Notes: generated by a model not told the origin, from the letters alone. DNA of 64,000 nt from Acheta domesticus (GCA_031308135.1 JAHLJT010002630.1:95090141-95154140), one strand, 5' to 3'. Counted from the first letter of the stretch, positions 44,147 through 59,541 are shown. A program made the numbers and translations.

Positions 44147-47100
44147 CTGCACGGGCACGCGACCAAAACATTGCTTTAATTGATTGATTGATTGTTCGTG
44201 ATTCCGGGCGCGTCAACTACTTAGGTCATTAGTGCCGTTAGTATATTGCGTGTTTTACCTCGGGAGGTGGCGGTAGTCTATTCCCACTGGATGGCGAGAT
44301 CCGGCGCCGACCTACCGTCGACTAGCGGGGTTTTCCCCCAACCACTATCTTTTACCAGCGGGGCACCGCCCCAGTCGGAACAAGCTCAAAGCTCCCGACC
44401 AGCATGTGGGCATGTATGGTGTTGTAGTGCATGTTAGTGTACGTGTGTGTGTGTAAGGGGATGGAGATAGGACAAGGAAGAGGAAGAAAAGATCGCGCGC
44501 GGTCCGTGGCCTGTTTGTTAGGGTACTGCTCCGGCATTCGCCTGGTGTTGATCAAAGAAACCACGGGAAACTACCGATTAGAGCAACCGGCCGCTAGAAT
44601 TCTCCTCCAGAATTCTCCCCTAGAATTCGACCTACCTGAAAAGCTAGTATCTAAAATCCTGCCGCCGTTGGGACTCGAACCTAGGACCTCCCGGTCAGAG
44701 GAACTGCAGTTGATTCACTGAGCCATCTCTGCCGGTCCTTAGGGAATGAAAATGGAAGGCGCGGATGAGTGGGACAGCAGCGGAAAGATGAGTTTTTTTT
44801 GCTCGACCAAGCGAAGAATGGAATCAACAGTGGCGTAGCGTGGACGTCAGCCGCCCGGGGAGGGGGAAAACTTCGCCGCCCCATTATTTGGTTATTTCAA
44901 CCCCTTCAGACCTGGCGTACATCCCAGTGTACATGATATTTACAACGTTGAAAAACCTTTACTGAACGTCTTCAAGAATTCTAATTGTTGGAGATAAAAG
45001 CTTTTGTCTTTAATCATTTATTTATCGTTTATCATTTATCATCATTTATATATTTCTGATATTTATTTATCTTTAAAGAAACCAGCCTTAGAAGATAGCT
45101 TTTCTTCCACAGTCCAAAAAAATCAGGTCTGAAGGGGAAGACTAAAAACCTTGAACAACGTAGCAGTTAGTCAAACATTCAATTACATAAAAAACGAAAA
45201 TAAAATATATAATACATAGTCGAATGTATACGTACACGTGCAGCACAAACAAAGTGCAATAATTTAACAATCACTACAAGTACTCATGAGCACATACAAG
45301 CCTGCGCGAGGCGGGACACGAACCCGCGACCCTTCGGTCCGAGATCGCTACGGCACTTAGCGATCTCGGCCACCGGGCCGACAAACGTTTTCTTCCCAAT
45401 ACAATTTCTTACGGAAAATGTGTCCCCGCCGGAAGGCAACCGACCTGGTGCAGGCTGGCGGTGCCCGCGAGGCCCTGCTGCCGCTGCACGGAGACGTGCT
45501 TCCGGCGCGCCACCATCTCCATCACCTCCGACTCGTCCCGCTTCTGCCAGCGCATCTCCTCCGCCTCCTGCGGTCCATTCGTTCATTGTGATGTGTTTGC
45601 GGGCGCCACAGCTGCTATGCTCATTCGTTCTCACACACGCGTCTCCTCCGCCTCCTGCGGTCCATTCGTTCATTCATTCATTATGATGCGTTTGCGGGCA
45701 CGAAAGCTAGGGTTACCACATGTCCATATTTAGAACAATATGTCCGTATTTAGCAGGATATGTCCGTACATTTAGCGATTGTCCTGGCATCCGTACTTAT
45801 TTTTGAAAAGCAGCAAATTGTCCGTATTTTCTTTTCACAAATAGTGATCCTCTTTTGAAGCATCGTAAAGTTAGTATGCTTACATATGATGAACGATCCC
45901 GGAGTTTTAGCGAACGCACCAGTATTCAGTGTTGCTTCGAGTTTTTTCTTTACCAAATGAGTTATTTTTCAAGAACATTCCATTGGTCAATAATTTTGCA
46001 CCCGTGCATTCGATCTAGGCTTCCTTTGAAACCTAACCCAGCACGGTTCTAGGGTACCATGTTTGCTAGTGAGTTCTCTGGCGCCCCCTTAAACGCCTGG
46101 GTGTGACTCACTTTCTCCTCAAGATGTAGGTTCAGTTAACTTTATACGAATTAACTGCTTGGGAGAACGTAGGAACTCGCTAGATCGTGAAATTGACAGA
46201 GGAATTAATTTTTTCCCGGCATCTGCCAGAGTTCTTTTACACGCCGAACTATGGCATGGCTTCTGCAAAAATCCACGCACCTCAGCCGAGTTCGAAGCTG
46301 CACACTGAGGATTTAGGAGACCAGTACGTTAACCCCTCACCCATAGAGGTGCGCACTTCAAAGATTCCAGAAGCCACACTCACATGCGCGCGATCACTAA
46401 AACGCGATAAATGCAGAGTTTTATTAGTGTATTAGCGGAGCCCGGCAGATGTTCTACTCTTTATTTCTCTCTTTCTTCTTCCCTTTCCCTTTCTCTCTCT
46501 CCGTCTCACTCTCATTCTCTCTCTTCGTCTCTCACCCCGCATCTCTCTCCCTCTCCGTCTCTCGCTGTCCCTGTCTCAGTCTGCCTGACTCTCATTGTAT
46601 CTTCCTCTCTATGCCTGTCTCTGTCTCTGCCGCTCTCTGTCCTTCTCATTCGCATTATTTGCAGATTCTGCACGTCTCTCAGCAGTTGAGGTAATATCGA
46701 GAAGCGTCGGACCAGCAAAAATGTAATAAAAATTTTCAAGATCTCACCCTGTAGATTAGGGTGTGAGAAACTTTCCTTTGATGCCCTTGGCCTCAAAATT
46801 GTAGTTTTTAATACCCTAGAACGTTTCGTTTAGGAGTTATTTAACAATACAGAGTAAAAAATCCTACCGAGTGTAGCGGGTTGCATTTGACACGGATATT
46901 TAGTTTTTATTCTACAGCGCCATCTAGCGCCATTTTCCCGATATTTTATCAGTTATTCTGCTATTCGAGGTGCAGATGAATCCAACAAAACAGAGATAAT
47001 TAATATTGGTCCAGCCGTTCTGAGTGTAACTAACCCGACTTTTTATATACTCATATCCCGAGAGAGAGAGAGAGAGAGATTAGTGAAGTTGTCTCTGTCA

Positions 47101-50100
47101 GCGTGCTCTCATTCTTTCTGCATTACCTGCAGGATCGCGTTAGCGTCGATCTCCACGAGGCTGAAGATCCGAGGCTTGACGAAGTGCTTGGTGGCAAAGT
47201 TGAGAGGACCGGCCACCATCACGATTTTCACCCCTGGCACCTGCGGCAACAGGACAGGCGTCACTTCCCAAGCAGGGGAACTTTTCCGAAATCAGCGTTC
47301 CCTTTTTATTTGATCTTATTCCTTATTATCGCCTCCGTTCAAATAGGCGGAACAAATTGCATTTTCCATAATGGTTCATAGATGACTGAAAGGGATATTT
47401 ACCAATTTATTACAAATGATTTATCTGATTTTAAAAATTTATATTTCAGAAACTATTACACGTAACATAACGAATGAACGAACATAGAACTGCAAACTAC
47501 CCAAGTTTTCGTAATAGCAAGTTGGCTTTAATGTGATTGACCAGATACCAGTACTACGCCAGTTTCCAAAATGACTAGTATGAAGCAGGAAGCGTATAGG
47601 CTTTTGGAATATGAAATTTGTGGTTATTGCTGCAACTTAAAGTAGATTCAGAAAAATTCATACTCCATCAAGATGGTGCTTCTCCGCATTGCATATAGAT
47701 GAGCGTCATTTCCTTACATCAACGGATCGGGCGATGTGCGGTGCTGGCTGGCTCTCTAGGTCTCCCGAACTTACAGTTCCTGATTGTTTCCCTTGAGGGC
47801 AGGTCAAAAATATTGTTTACGTGCCTCCACTGCCAACAACAATAGAAGAACTGAAGAATCTAATTGTCGATGCTGTGATGACCGTTTCCGAATAAATGCT
47901 ACGTTGTGTTTGGGTGGAATTATACTATCGCATAGATATGTTTCGTATGACGAAAGGAGGAGATATTGAGCACTTATCACTAAATACCGGATTTTCGTGT
48001 CGTAAAACTCTCTAAAATGTGCAGTAAAACACAAAAACGTGCAAAAATATGCAATAAAATATCAAAATTTTGCAAAATAGTTTTAAGTAGCCTAAAAACT
48101 CCAGTTAATTTGCTTGTCAACTTATTTTACATTTGTGTGAAATGTACATTGAATGAAATATCATAATTTTAGTGCTTTTATTACGATTAGTTTGAACATA
48201 TAATTGAAACAAATCGTATTTGTTAATTTAAATATTGCTCTATCATAAAATTAAATTAGCACAAAACAGTAATCACAAAAATTGAAAAATACAAAAATAT
48301 CTTCAGAAACCAAAAACACTTAAATTGTAAAAGAAATATTCTTAATTGTTTTGATTATATATAATTTAAAAATATGTACTACACTCCCAAATTATTTTCT
48401 GTGACATTACTACATTTTCTATCATCTATTGCGATTGAGACAGAAGAAAACATATATCCACTTGTCTGTGTGTCGTAACTTACTCCGACGTAAGCGAGCT
48501 AAAAGCTGTCAAAACTGCATTCATCCTCTCTCGATCTGTTCCAAGAAAATCGATGAATTTGACACCTAGTACAGCGTGCCACTAGATAGATTTTTTAAAG
48601 TGGCCGATGACACTATGTCCTTATTACACTCCTGTCTTATAAAATGAATCTTTTTAACAGAGGTAAGCATATTTCTGAGGCTACGAGTCCCGTTGATAAG
48701 GCCGTTCGCGAACTAAATAAAAAGATTAATTTTATACGGCAGGGGGTGTAACAATGAACTAACGTTATCGGTCATTTTAAAAAATCGAAGTATAAGCTTC
48801 GCATCCTGACGTAAGGTCAAATGTGACTCGCGCGTGCAATCTCATGAAGCGAAGACTTGACAAAACGGATAAACGATCGGATTAGGAAGATAGACCCCGG
48901 ACATAGTGTTAGTTGTGCAGCCGCAACTAAGGATTGCGGGCAGAATTCGTGGGAATACCGTACATCCATACTCCAAACCCTCATAAATTTTAATCAGAAA
49001 ATAGGACAAATTTAAAAGAAACCTTTAAAAAATGTAATTTAAAGCAAGTTGTCATTATAACTATTATATTATATGCAATAAAACTATATATCAAGCAAAT
49101 TTTTCTAGTAAAACCCCAAAATGTGCAATTTTCAGACAGCATTTCCCCAAAAGTGCAATTTCGTGCAGTAACGTCGTAGTAAACGTCGGCAACTCTGTAA
49201 CGACATCATGAAGTCTCTGATTGGATAACACAACCCCCTCTCTCCTGTCAGCCGCGAGCTGTCAAGTATTATTCGCTGTGTAGTTGTAACTGAACGCCGC
49301 GCGCACCTCGTGCGTGAGGCCGGGCCGCAGCGGCGCGTACACGTGGCGCTTGGGGTCGGCGGCGGCGGCGGCGCGCCCCGCGAGGCACACGCGCTGCGGG
49401 CCGCACGCGCAGAAGTCGAGCAGCAGCGCCAGCGCCAGCCCGGCCAGCGCGCCCAGCGCCAGCCCGCCCGCGCACGCCGCCGCCAGCGTCGCCGCCCACA
49501 CGCACAGCTCCAGGCGCGCGCGCGCACGCCACAGCCCCGCCGCCGCGCCCAACCCCCGCCACGCGCTCCCGCACGCGCACGCCGCCGCCACGCCCGCCAG
49601 CACGCTGCGCGCACACGCACCCACGCTCACGCTCGCGCTTCGCCACTTCATCCGGGCGGATGATGCAAACAAGAAGAAGAAGAAGTCGGCCCCATGGCCG
49701 AGATCGATAAGGAAGGAGTGTCGTGGCGAACCCGGGCCAAAAGGTCGCGAGTTCGACTCCCGCCTCGGACATGGGTGTATGTACTTGGGTATGTCTGTGT
49801 CGTCCTTTCACCCCTCATTATCATCGTCATTCCATCTTCCATACCCCCAGGGCTAAGAACCCTGGCGGATAAAAATGGGATGTAGCGTAACGCTGATTCC
49901 AACCTGAATTGCACACGCCTGTCTCTCCGGGCCTCGGAAGATGACGTGTAGCGTGGTCATAAATGGCCTAAACGCAAATATACTACAATATTGTACGACC
50001 AACAAATTCAAACGGATCGCACGATAGGAGCAAACAAACCGGATATAGTCATCCGGGATTTGGAGAACAATTCGTGTCTACTTGTGGATGTTGCTGTGCC

Positions 50101-53100
50101 TTGCGATCAAAATGTCTTAACCAAGGAGGCAGAGAAACGTCTTAAATACAAGAGTTTGGAAATCGAGATAAGCCGAATGTGGGGCGTAAAAGCACAGGAC
50201 GTGCCGATAGTTATCGGAGCTCTGGGATTTGTTCCTCAAAATTTGTGTAAGAACTTGGCTAAACTTCCAGGTCATTCAAAGGACTGGGAAGTGCAAGAAA
50301 TTGCTTTATTTGGAACAGCCCACATTTTGCGCAAAGTATTGTAGAGGCACCGACAGTCCCTAGATCTGCTCCTTAGGTGGCTGGTTGCAACCTGAAGTAA
50401 ATTTTATATTCAGCCGACACATAACATCTTTCGTGATATTGTGTAACAATAATAATAAAGAAGAATTAGTAGACAGCAGCAATAAAAATCCCGCCGAAGA
50501 AAACCGAACAAAATTGTTTTCCAAAATTCCAAAAACATATCACGCATACTGCTCAAGAACCACAATTGAAATACTCTAGTTTAACGGTTCCACAAATTAA
50601 ATATTTAAACGAAAATAGTCTCTTCGAATACTGAATAGCATGGTTAGTACACGGACAGAAGATTTCTTTACATACCACTAATATTTTTAAAATGCTGTTC
50701 TGCAACACGTATACAGCGGGCGGTCTCTTCCTTGGAACCTTGCATGATGTCAACTATGTCTCAAGCAGTGACGATCTGAGTAAGGAAAGCCAGACGGTGA
50801 CGCATTGTGCGAATAGAAGGAATAACATAATCATATTTGCATTCTTCTGTCAAAATCAAACCATGTTTCATTTTTTTTTATATTTTCTCCGAGTTCCTGG
50901 GTATCAAATGAAAGCATAGACGCATTCCACAAGACACTGCATACACCTCACACATCTCTCACATTCTTTTCACTTTGTGTCCGCGTTGGAAATTAGGAAT
51001 GAAGCCGTGGTGCAAACCTGTCGGGGGCCCCATACACAATTCCATTGATTGCCAAGATCTCTAGCAAATTTTACTCATGCAACAAACAAAACGACTACCT
51101 ATCTCGTTTTAACCTCACTCAAATCACAGATTACCAAGAATTAAAAACAGGTTTGAAATTGAAGCTTTTTTTAAACATACAGGCCGAGTTGGAGAATAAG
51201 TATGGCTCTTTATGAGCTCCCTTACCCTGAGTAGTTAGTTTTAGAATTAACTTAGTTTTTAGGTTAATTTAAGCCGCCAAAGAAAGCATATAGAAAAGTA
51301 AAATAGAGACAGTTTCGAGGTATTGTCACCTCATCTTTAGTGCATCTACAGAAACATTTCAGGAAAACTAGAAAAATACTGTATATACCACATTAATTGG
51401 TAAAACTACTAAAACAAACAAGCACATTTCAAAAACCACTGTACAAAAATTATAATTTATCCAAGTAACATGGTCAATATGACTCGTGGTGTTCTTATTG
51501 CACGGTGCAATTTTGTGCATAGTTCTCTGGGGGAAGGGGGAGAGAGACTTACCAGGATACATAACAGAGGACTGTATTTTAAATTAGTTTGGTCATTGAC
51601 GCCATTTATTTTGGGATTATTTCCAGATTTCCAAATTTTCTAAAATATTTAATTGAGGACCTTTGTTTTCCAAAGGTATTTTTCAAATTTTCCCTAATGT
51701 TTCGTAGATGCATTGAAGATGAAATGACAATACCTCGAAACATGTCAGCACTATAAGTGACAAATAGTTCATTAATACTTTTTTGCGGAAGATTACTTCT
51801 TTTTCTCTATTTATATTACTATAATGGAGTTCCACAATATTTCTTCAGAAACCTCCAAATTTATACAGAGTGTCCTGTGAGGAAACGTCGAAACTTCGAA
51901 AATAAGCTCTTAAGACAATTCTAAGCATATTTTGTCTAATAAACTACGTGGAAACATATAAAGTGTTTATTATTTACAAAAGAAATTAAGTTCAGAAAGA
52001 AAAATTAAGTGAGAAATAAATTTCTACTGCTTTTTTTCTTTCTCGCTTAATTTTTCTTTCTGAACAAATACGTTCATTTGTTTTTGTAAGTAAGAAACAA
52101 TACATATGTTTTTGGAGTTTCTATGCTTCTATGATGCAAATTTTGCGCCGATAAATCAATTTTTCAAACCAACTTTTGAGTGCTCATTGCGGGTCAACCA
52201 TTCGGAATATCCACGTAGTTTATTAGACAAAATAGGCTTAGAAAAGTCTTAAGAGCTTATTTTCCACATTTCGACGTTTCCTCCCCGGACACTCTGTATT
52301 TAAAAGTACTATAGTACTGATGTATGTAACGTGCAATGCCAATGAGAAGCAAATGCAAGTGACCTGTCGGGGGCGAAGGGGAGCGCTGGGCCGGCGAGGG
52401 CGAGCAGCGCGAGGGCGGCGGCGGCGTGGGCGGCGTGGGCGAGAGGCGAGCGCGCGCCGCCGGCCGCCGCCTGCGCCGCCGCCGCCTGCTCCGCCGCCGC
52501 GCCCGGCAGCCCGCCCAGCAGCGCGCTCGCTGCGTCGCCCAGCGCCTGCGCGCACAGCGCCTGCCGCCCCACACACACGCACTTAACGCAGATTGTGATG
52601 CCATTTTTCTATACTGCGATTTCTCTAACTGCGTCCCTCAAGGCCACTCAAATCCCATCTTCGCGATGGATATATGTCACGGCATTTCGCGTCTTTCTCA
52701 GTCGTTCCGCTAGATTTCGCACGATCGCGACCGTATGAAGCAAAGCTTGCGATCATGCGACTTCTACATGCAAGACCGAGGAAGACGCGAAATGCCGTGA
52801 CATATTCCATCGCGAAGATGGGATTTGAGTGGCCTTGAGGGACGCAGTTAGAGAAATCGCAGTATAACGTTGCCTCTCAAGCCCCTATGGCCACGATGGA
52901 GTATCACACGGCATTTCGCGTCTTTCTCGGTGCTGCTGCAAGAACGCAAGCACAGCTTGATAGGGTCGCGATCATGCGATATCTAGCGGCACAACTGAGA
53001 AAGACGCGAAATTCCATTGTGAAGGCCGCGAGAGGCAAAGTTAGAAAAATCGCAATATACACAAGTTTTCTTCTACGAGGTGGTTCCCAGAATATCCGAG

Positions 53101-56100
53101 AATTTCGTTATACAAGTCAAACCGGTAGCAGTACAAAATTGCGACGCTAGCGATATCAAGAAACATTACATCACAGATCTTAGCTACTGTGATGCAAAGT
53201 TAGTAATATGGTCAACATGACTCGTGATCTTAAAATGGGCAAGAAAATCTTATTTTCTTCCCCATTTTTGGCGCATCCGTTTGTGAATTATAGCGCTGCG
53301 AGTCAGGGAGTGTTTCAGTGCTTCCGTGAATTGCCAAACGTGAAGGAGTAACGAATTTGCATAAAATTCTGTTTCAAGGTGAAGAAAACTGCAGCTGAAA
53401 TCCACACCGTCTGCAGACAGAGAGAGTGCTGGTGAGAGTGCACTGAGTCAAGCAAGAAAATTGAGTGGTTCAGACGCTTCGAGGAAGGCCGAAAATCTGT
53501 GGCAGATGACAATCATTCTGGTGGACCGTTAACATGCACAACACCTGAAACGATCATGAAAATGCGTGAATCTTGCATAAGGAGTTTGTTCCACCTAGTC
53601 ACACTGTGCAGGTTTACTGAGAGGTTTTGAGGCGTCTGAAGGAAACTGTTCGCGCAAACGACCAGCGTTGTGGAAAAGGAGAAACTGGTTGGTGCACCAT
53701 GACATAGCACCCCCGCATACATCGATCCATGAGAGGAAATTTCTGGCCGAAACAGCATGGCAACTATCCCTCAACCTCCCTGCTTTCCAGATCTAGCCCC
53801 GTGCGACTTTTACCTGTTCCCAAAGTTGAAAATCGCGTTGAAAGTCCGACATTTTCATTCCACAGAAGATATCCAAGTAGAATCGCAACGGGTCCTGAGC
53901 ACCCTCCCACTTGCGGACTTCCAGTAATGTTTCCAAAAATGGGAACAACGTTGCATGCATGCCCAAGATGACTACTTTGAACATGACAAAGGACATGAAG
54001 ACTTAAGTATAGTTTTCTGATTTTTACATACCTCTGATAGTTTGGTTAGCACCTCGTATTCTTACCTTAAATCGTATCAAGAGAATGTATTGTAAACGTG
54101 AGCCGAAAACGGCGAATTTTCGGCAGAAAAACACTTATTGACGGGCCCAGGTAACGAAAAAGTGGATAAATCTTATTTTCTTGCCTTTAATTCGTAAGAA
54201 GGTAAATTCCATCAACAGTGAATTTCCCACAGATAAACTCTTATTGCCCGGCCCTTGGATAAGTTTTATTTTCTCGACTTTAATTTGTAAGACGGGAAAT
54301 CGTGACAACAGCAAAATTCCCACAGAAAAATCCTTATTGCCGGTGTCTGGCGAATGTGTGTTTCTGGCGTGTTTGTACGTAAACTATTCTCCAGAAAAGG
54401 TTGTAGAATGGTAGTTATAACTGCAATTCCAGCTCAGGAGATGTCTGTTGGTGTCATCTTTGTCAGATCGACAGATTCAAAACTATGAGGAAATGTTTAT
54501 AAGAATGACCACTAGATATCGATAATTCTTGTTTCGTGTTAGATGTAGTTACCCCTGTAGATGCAAAGTTGCCTCAAATTATGGTGTGTAAGAGCGTGTG
54601 TGTGTGTTTGTGTGTGTGTTTCTGTAGGCTTGTATGTGTTTGTGTATGTGTTTGTGTGTGCTTGTGTATGTGTTTGTGTGAGTGAGTGTGTGTGTGTTTG
54701 TATGTGAGTGTTTGTCTGTGCGAGTGTATGTGTTTGTGTGTGAGTGTTTGTGTATGTGTTTGTGTATGTGTTTGTTTGTGTGTGTGAGTGTTTGTGTGTG
54801 TGTTTATGTGTTTGTGTGTGAGTGTTTGTGTGTTTGTGTGTGTTTATGTGTGTTTGTGTGAGTGTTGGTGTATGTGTTTGTTTGTGTGTGAGTGTTTGTG
54901 TGTGTGTTTATGTATGTTTGTGTGTGTGCTTATGTGTTTGTGTGAGTGTTTATGTGTTTGTTTGTATGTGTGAGTGTTTGTGTGTGTGTATGTGAGTGTT
55001 TGTGTGTGTGTTTATGTGTTTGTGTGAGTGCATGTGTTTGTGTGTGTGTTTATGTATGTGTGTTTGTGTGTGTGCGTGCGCTCACCCAGGGGGCGCTGAC
55101 GGGCGCGGCGTCGGGCCCGCGCGCCGCGCGCATCACCTGCGCGTGCGCCGCCAGCGCGAGCAGCGCCACCTCCCCGTAGTGGCCGTAGGCGCAGGCGAGC
55201 GGCGGCGGCTTCGGCGCCAGCACCGCCCCCACCGCGCCCACCTGCGCGCAACACGCGGCTCCCATCAGCGCTTCACTCTCTCGCATAATCGGGCGCATAC
55301 ACACGGAATTCATCAGGGGGATCAGCATTACGCTGGGTCCGATTTTTACTCCCCAGCGTTATTAACCCCGGGGATATGGACTATGAATGATGACGATGGC
55401 AAGGGTTGAATGGACGGCACACACACATACAGACATACACAAATACACCCATTCCCGAGGCGGGATCGACCGGGAGAGATGGCTCAGTGCATCAACCTGA
55501 TGTCACTGCCGTCCCTCTGAGCGGGAGGTCCTAGGTTTGAGTCCAGACGGCTGCAGGATTCTCGACACTAGCTTGTCAGCTAGTTCGAATTCAGTCGCTG
55601 TCTGGAGGAGAATTCTAGGGACAGGCTGCTCTGATCGGTAGTTTTCCGTGGTTTCTCCGATCAACACCAGGCGAATGCCGGAGCAGTACCCTAACAAACG
55701 GACCGCGGACCGCGCGCGATCTTTCCTTCCTCTTCCTTGTCCTATCCTCTCTTCTTACACACATACTTACACTAACATGCACTACACTACCACACATGCC
55801 GGGAGACCGGTCGGGACAAGCTGTAAGCTCCCGACCAGTGGGGCTGGTAGATACCTGGGTGAGGGGAAACCCCGCTAGTCGACGGTAGGTCGGCGCCAGA
55901 TCTCGCCATCCAGCGGGGAAAAGATCATCGCCACCTCCCGAGAAAAAAACACGCACTACACTTACGACATTAATGACCTAAGTAGTTGACGCACCCGGAA
56001 ACACGAATCAATCAATCAAACCGAGGCGGTACTCGAACCCGTGACTCTACGGCCCGAGATCGCCACGACACTACTTCTTTAGCGATCTCGGCCACGGTGT

Positions 56101-59100
56101 ATGTATCACGGCTGTAAGTATCACGGTCATGTTTCTCAATTTATTTTGACGCGCTGGATCCGAATCTGAAGCTAGAATTGCACCAGCGTCCTCCAATTAT
56201 TTTTTAATCGCAAAACATCACTCTCAAATTTACAATCTTCAATTTCACTGTGTTTTTTTCGCGATTAAAAAAAAGAAGGTGGTGGCGCAATTCTGGCTTC
56301 AGATTCGGATTCAGCGCGTCGACATTCATAGAGAAGCACGTGTCGAGTCTTTCTGTCTGACACAAACCCCGAAAACAAAAAATTACAATTTCAGGATGGT
56401 TGTTTGCGATTTAAAAATCATTGCTTCATATTCGGATTTAGAACGTCGAAATACATAGAGAAACATGTCAAGTCTTGAAACTTTTCTTTTAATTTTGTGT
56501 GCCTATGTTATTTTTATACGGACACAAAAATGTACGATATGGTCCAGTTGAATGCGTTTCTTGTACGCCCCGGTAACAGTCATACCAATTTTAGATCATA
56601 ATCCATGCTGGTGAATCAGCAAAAAAAAAAAAAATTCCTGTGCTTCTTATTGTTTCGTTCGACAAGACGGTTCTCACCGACTTGGAAGTCATTGATTGGT
56701 TCATTTAAATTATTGTAGTCAACGAACCAATCATTGCCTTCGGGGCCGCTCAAAGCCGCCTTGCCGAATACTCCGCATATTATATTTTGTCAGTGGGTGC
56801 TTATGAGGAGGCTCATTTTGTAGTTACATGGTAGAATTTTTTAAAATAATATTTATTCATATAATTTAGATAAATATAATATTCGAAATTTTAAAAAAAT
56901 AAAATTTAATTCAAATAATCAAACTGTATGCTATAATCGTAAATTTTAATTGAGTTGCAGATCAATCGGCCTAGATTTAATTGTGTCGATTAATGGAATA
57001 AAATAATGGGTTGTCGTACTAATTTCGATTGTTCCCCAGTAACTAACTAACGAATAAACAAAATAAATCTACAGATTTAGTATATCGGGACATATGTTCC
57101 CCGAATAGGCCTCCTCTTTTCTGCCGAGCGAACTGTCAGGCATAACCGGTAAGCAGAGATCCTAGCGAGCAGTGACAGCACTACGCGAGTCGTTCACGGT
57201 CACACTGCTCGTTACAGATGGTTGTCCAAAGCGTTAGGGAAAACAGCGCGGCCAACACTAATCAGATGCTTTATTACTTTCTCGCCGTACGAATACTTCG
57301 TAGGAAGCGAAAGTTATGTAATCATACGCCAGAAAACGGTGAATTAAAAAAAATAATATTACAAATAATTTGACCTATTTAATTTGCTTGTTACTTTTTC
57401 TCCCGACACTAGGAAAAGTATTGGAATCGCCTCAACAATACCATCCTGAATTTTCGTTCGTAAAATCAGTGTTTAACCCTAGATTACAACGGCAACTAGT
57501 GCTGAAAGCTACCCCCACCCCTTACTCCCCGTTTCTGAAACTCTAGGTACCTTCATTGAGTGACTAGCCAGTGAAATTCAAGAATTGTTGTGCGCGAGCC
57601 AATTTACGCTAATTTACGGCAAGACCTGTCGGCGTCTTAGAGCTTGTCTCGACTTTCCCGAATACGCCAACGATGCCCATCATGACAAAGGTCGTGTTCT
57701 GACGTACTTTTTTTTTTTTTTACTCGTTGCGTCTAGGTGGACGCACCGCATCTGCAAGCCCGCTGGGGGGTTCAACGCTTTTGCGTTTGGGAGTAATCCT
57801 CCATTAACTGGTGCGCATGGAAGTAATCCTTCATTAATATCATTAACCAGACGGTTGCATCTGGAACTGCTTATATTCTCTACGAAATCTGCCAGAATTC
57901 TTTTCATCGAAAGTGCATGTTTCTACCCCATGATAAAAAGTTTGGCTGCCAATACTAACTGGAAATTACTTCAAAAAAATCCTAACTTGTTGGCATTTTC
58001 GTACGGATTTTCGTTTCTGTAGAAAATATTGGACACCCCTCGCCAGCCGAGCGACGATAGCGTGAGCAGCGGGGCTAGCATTGCGGGCTGTTGTTTCCTC
58101 AAGGTTAGATAGTAACCGGTCGAAGGAGACGATTCAAAGGACGATAAATGCTTTTCTTATCACGCAATTTCCATTTCACTTCAGATATTCAATTTTTTTT
58201 CATTTCTCGTTGAATATGTTTTACCATATTCAGTTCCTTGAATACCATGGGCATGCATGAATACTAAAATGCAAATATTGAAATAATATAACATTAAATA
58301 GTGTACCACTTCATAATAATTATTATAATTCTATAAAAATACTTTTGTTAACAGCAGTTGTTATGTGTCAGTTAATTGAACATGTCGTAACTGTGTGGTT
58401 TCCCCTCAGACAAAATTACTGACTTTTGTTTTTGTTTTTTAATTTCTTCCCTTGTAATGTTTTATGTTGTATATTTCCCAACGGAGATACGTATTTAACG
58501 TAAATCATAATGTTGCCATTATTTAATGCCATTATTTTCTACGATTCTCATACTCGAAATTTTCTTTCTTTTAGTATTCAACAAAAATTGCACATCGTCT
58601 TCTCTATCACAGAAGGAAGTAGTATAGATGGACATTTTTTTACGACTTGGCATGTAGTCAGTATCACTGCACGAATTTTCAAACACTTTGATTTTTTTCT
58701 GACCATTTGAATAATCTTTTTTGCACTTTCTTTATTCCCATTTCCTTGAATATCCAAAATGTTTGGCATTTTCCAACTAGTAACTATACCATTAAAATGA
58801 GCGTCAAAGAGCCCAGATATTAGACCGCACTCAACGAAATTGTTGACATTATTACGAGTATGTGGAAAAGGCTGTATATGGCGCTCTTCATACATATAAG
58901 CTAATTGCCTACCGGAAAACATTCACAGGTACCTCATAGCTTCTACAAAAAAATGCCAAAGATTTCTGAATTATAATTTTGCATGAAAAAGTATACCACT
59001 AACAATGATTAAAGCTACATGTCTGTTTGTATTGAAAAATCGATTACTAAAATCTGGTTCGAAAACTCAGAAACGAAGTGAAATTTTACTGCAACCTTGA

Positions 59101-59541
59101 CCTCAACTTCTGATTTCGTAACAAATGCAGACAACTGTTCTGAACTAGGGGGAGGGGCACTTCACCTTCATCAAAGAAAAGGTAGGATACGACAAAGTTT
59201 ATCATGCCGTGTACTTCTTACAAAAATTAACAACAGATTTAACTAGAATTCAGGAACAACATATCACCATTTTTGATATACTATTATTGTTGATCGATTG
59301 TTAGTGATTCCGGGCGCGTCGACTTCCAAGATCATTAGTACCGTAAGTATAGTGCGTGTTTTCAGGATATGGCCGTGATTTTACCCCTCTGGATGGCGAG
59401 ATCCGGCGCTGCGCTACCCTCGGCTAGCGTAGTTTCCGCAGCCAGGTATCTCCCAGCAGTGGGGCACCGTCCCCGCCGGGACAAGCTCTGAGGTCCCAAC
59501 CGCTCTCCCGGCATGTCTGGTAGTGTAGTGCATGTTAGTGT

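Noticed and set aside
49695..49760. tRNA gene (A- and B-boxes, here and in all SINE copies)
   Set aside because: The boxes belong to SINE heads; no full cloverleaf with acceptor stem was found and the bodies continue as SINE.
49310..49856. Plus-strand frames of 117 and 180 codons
   Set aside because: Shadows of the GC-rich SLC26 exon d, which has splice sites, phase and family motifs on the minus strand.
54788..55409. Plus frames of C and V residues, up to 137 codons
   Set aside because: GT minisatellite read-through; the real coding here is SLC26 exon b on the minus strand.
57585..58022. 145-codon plus frame as a gene
   Set aside because: Contains a T-run-encoded stretch of Phe, AT-rich composition unlike the real exons, no motif recognised.
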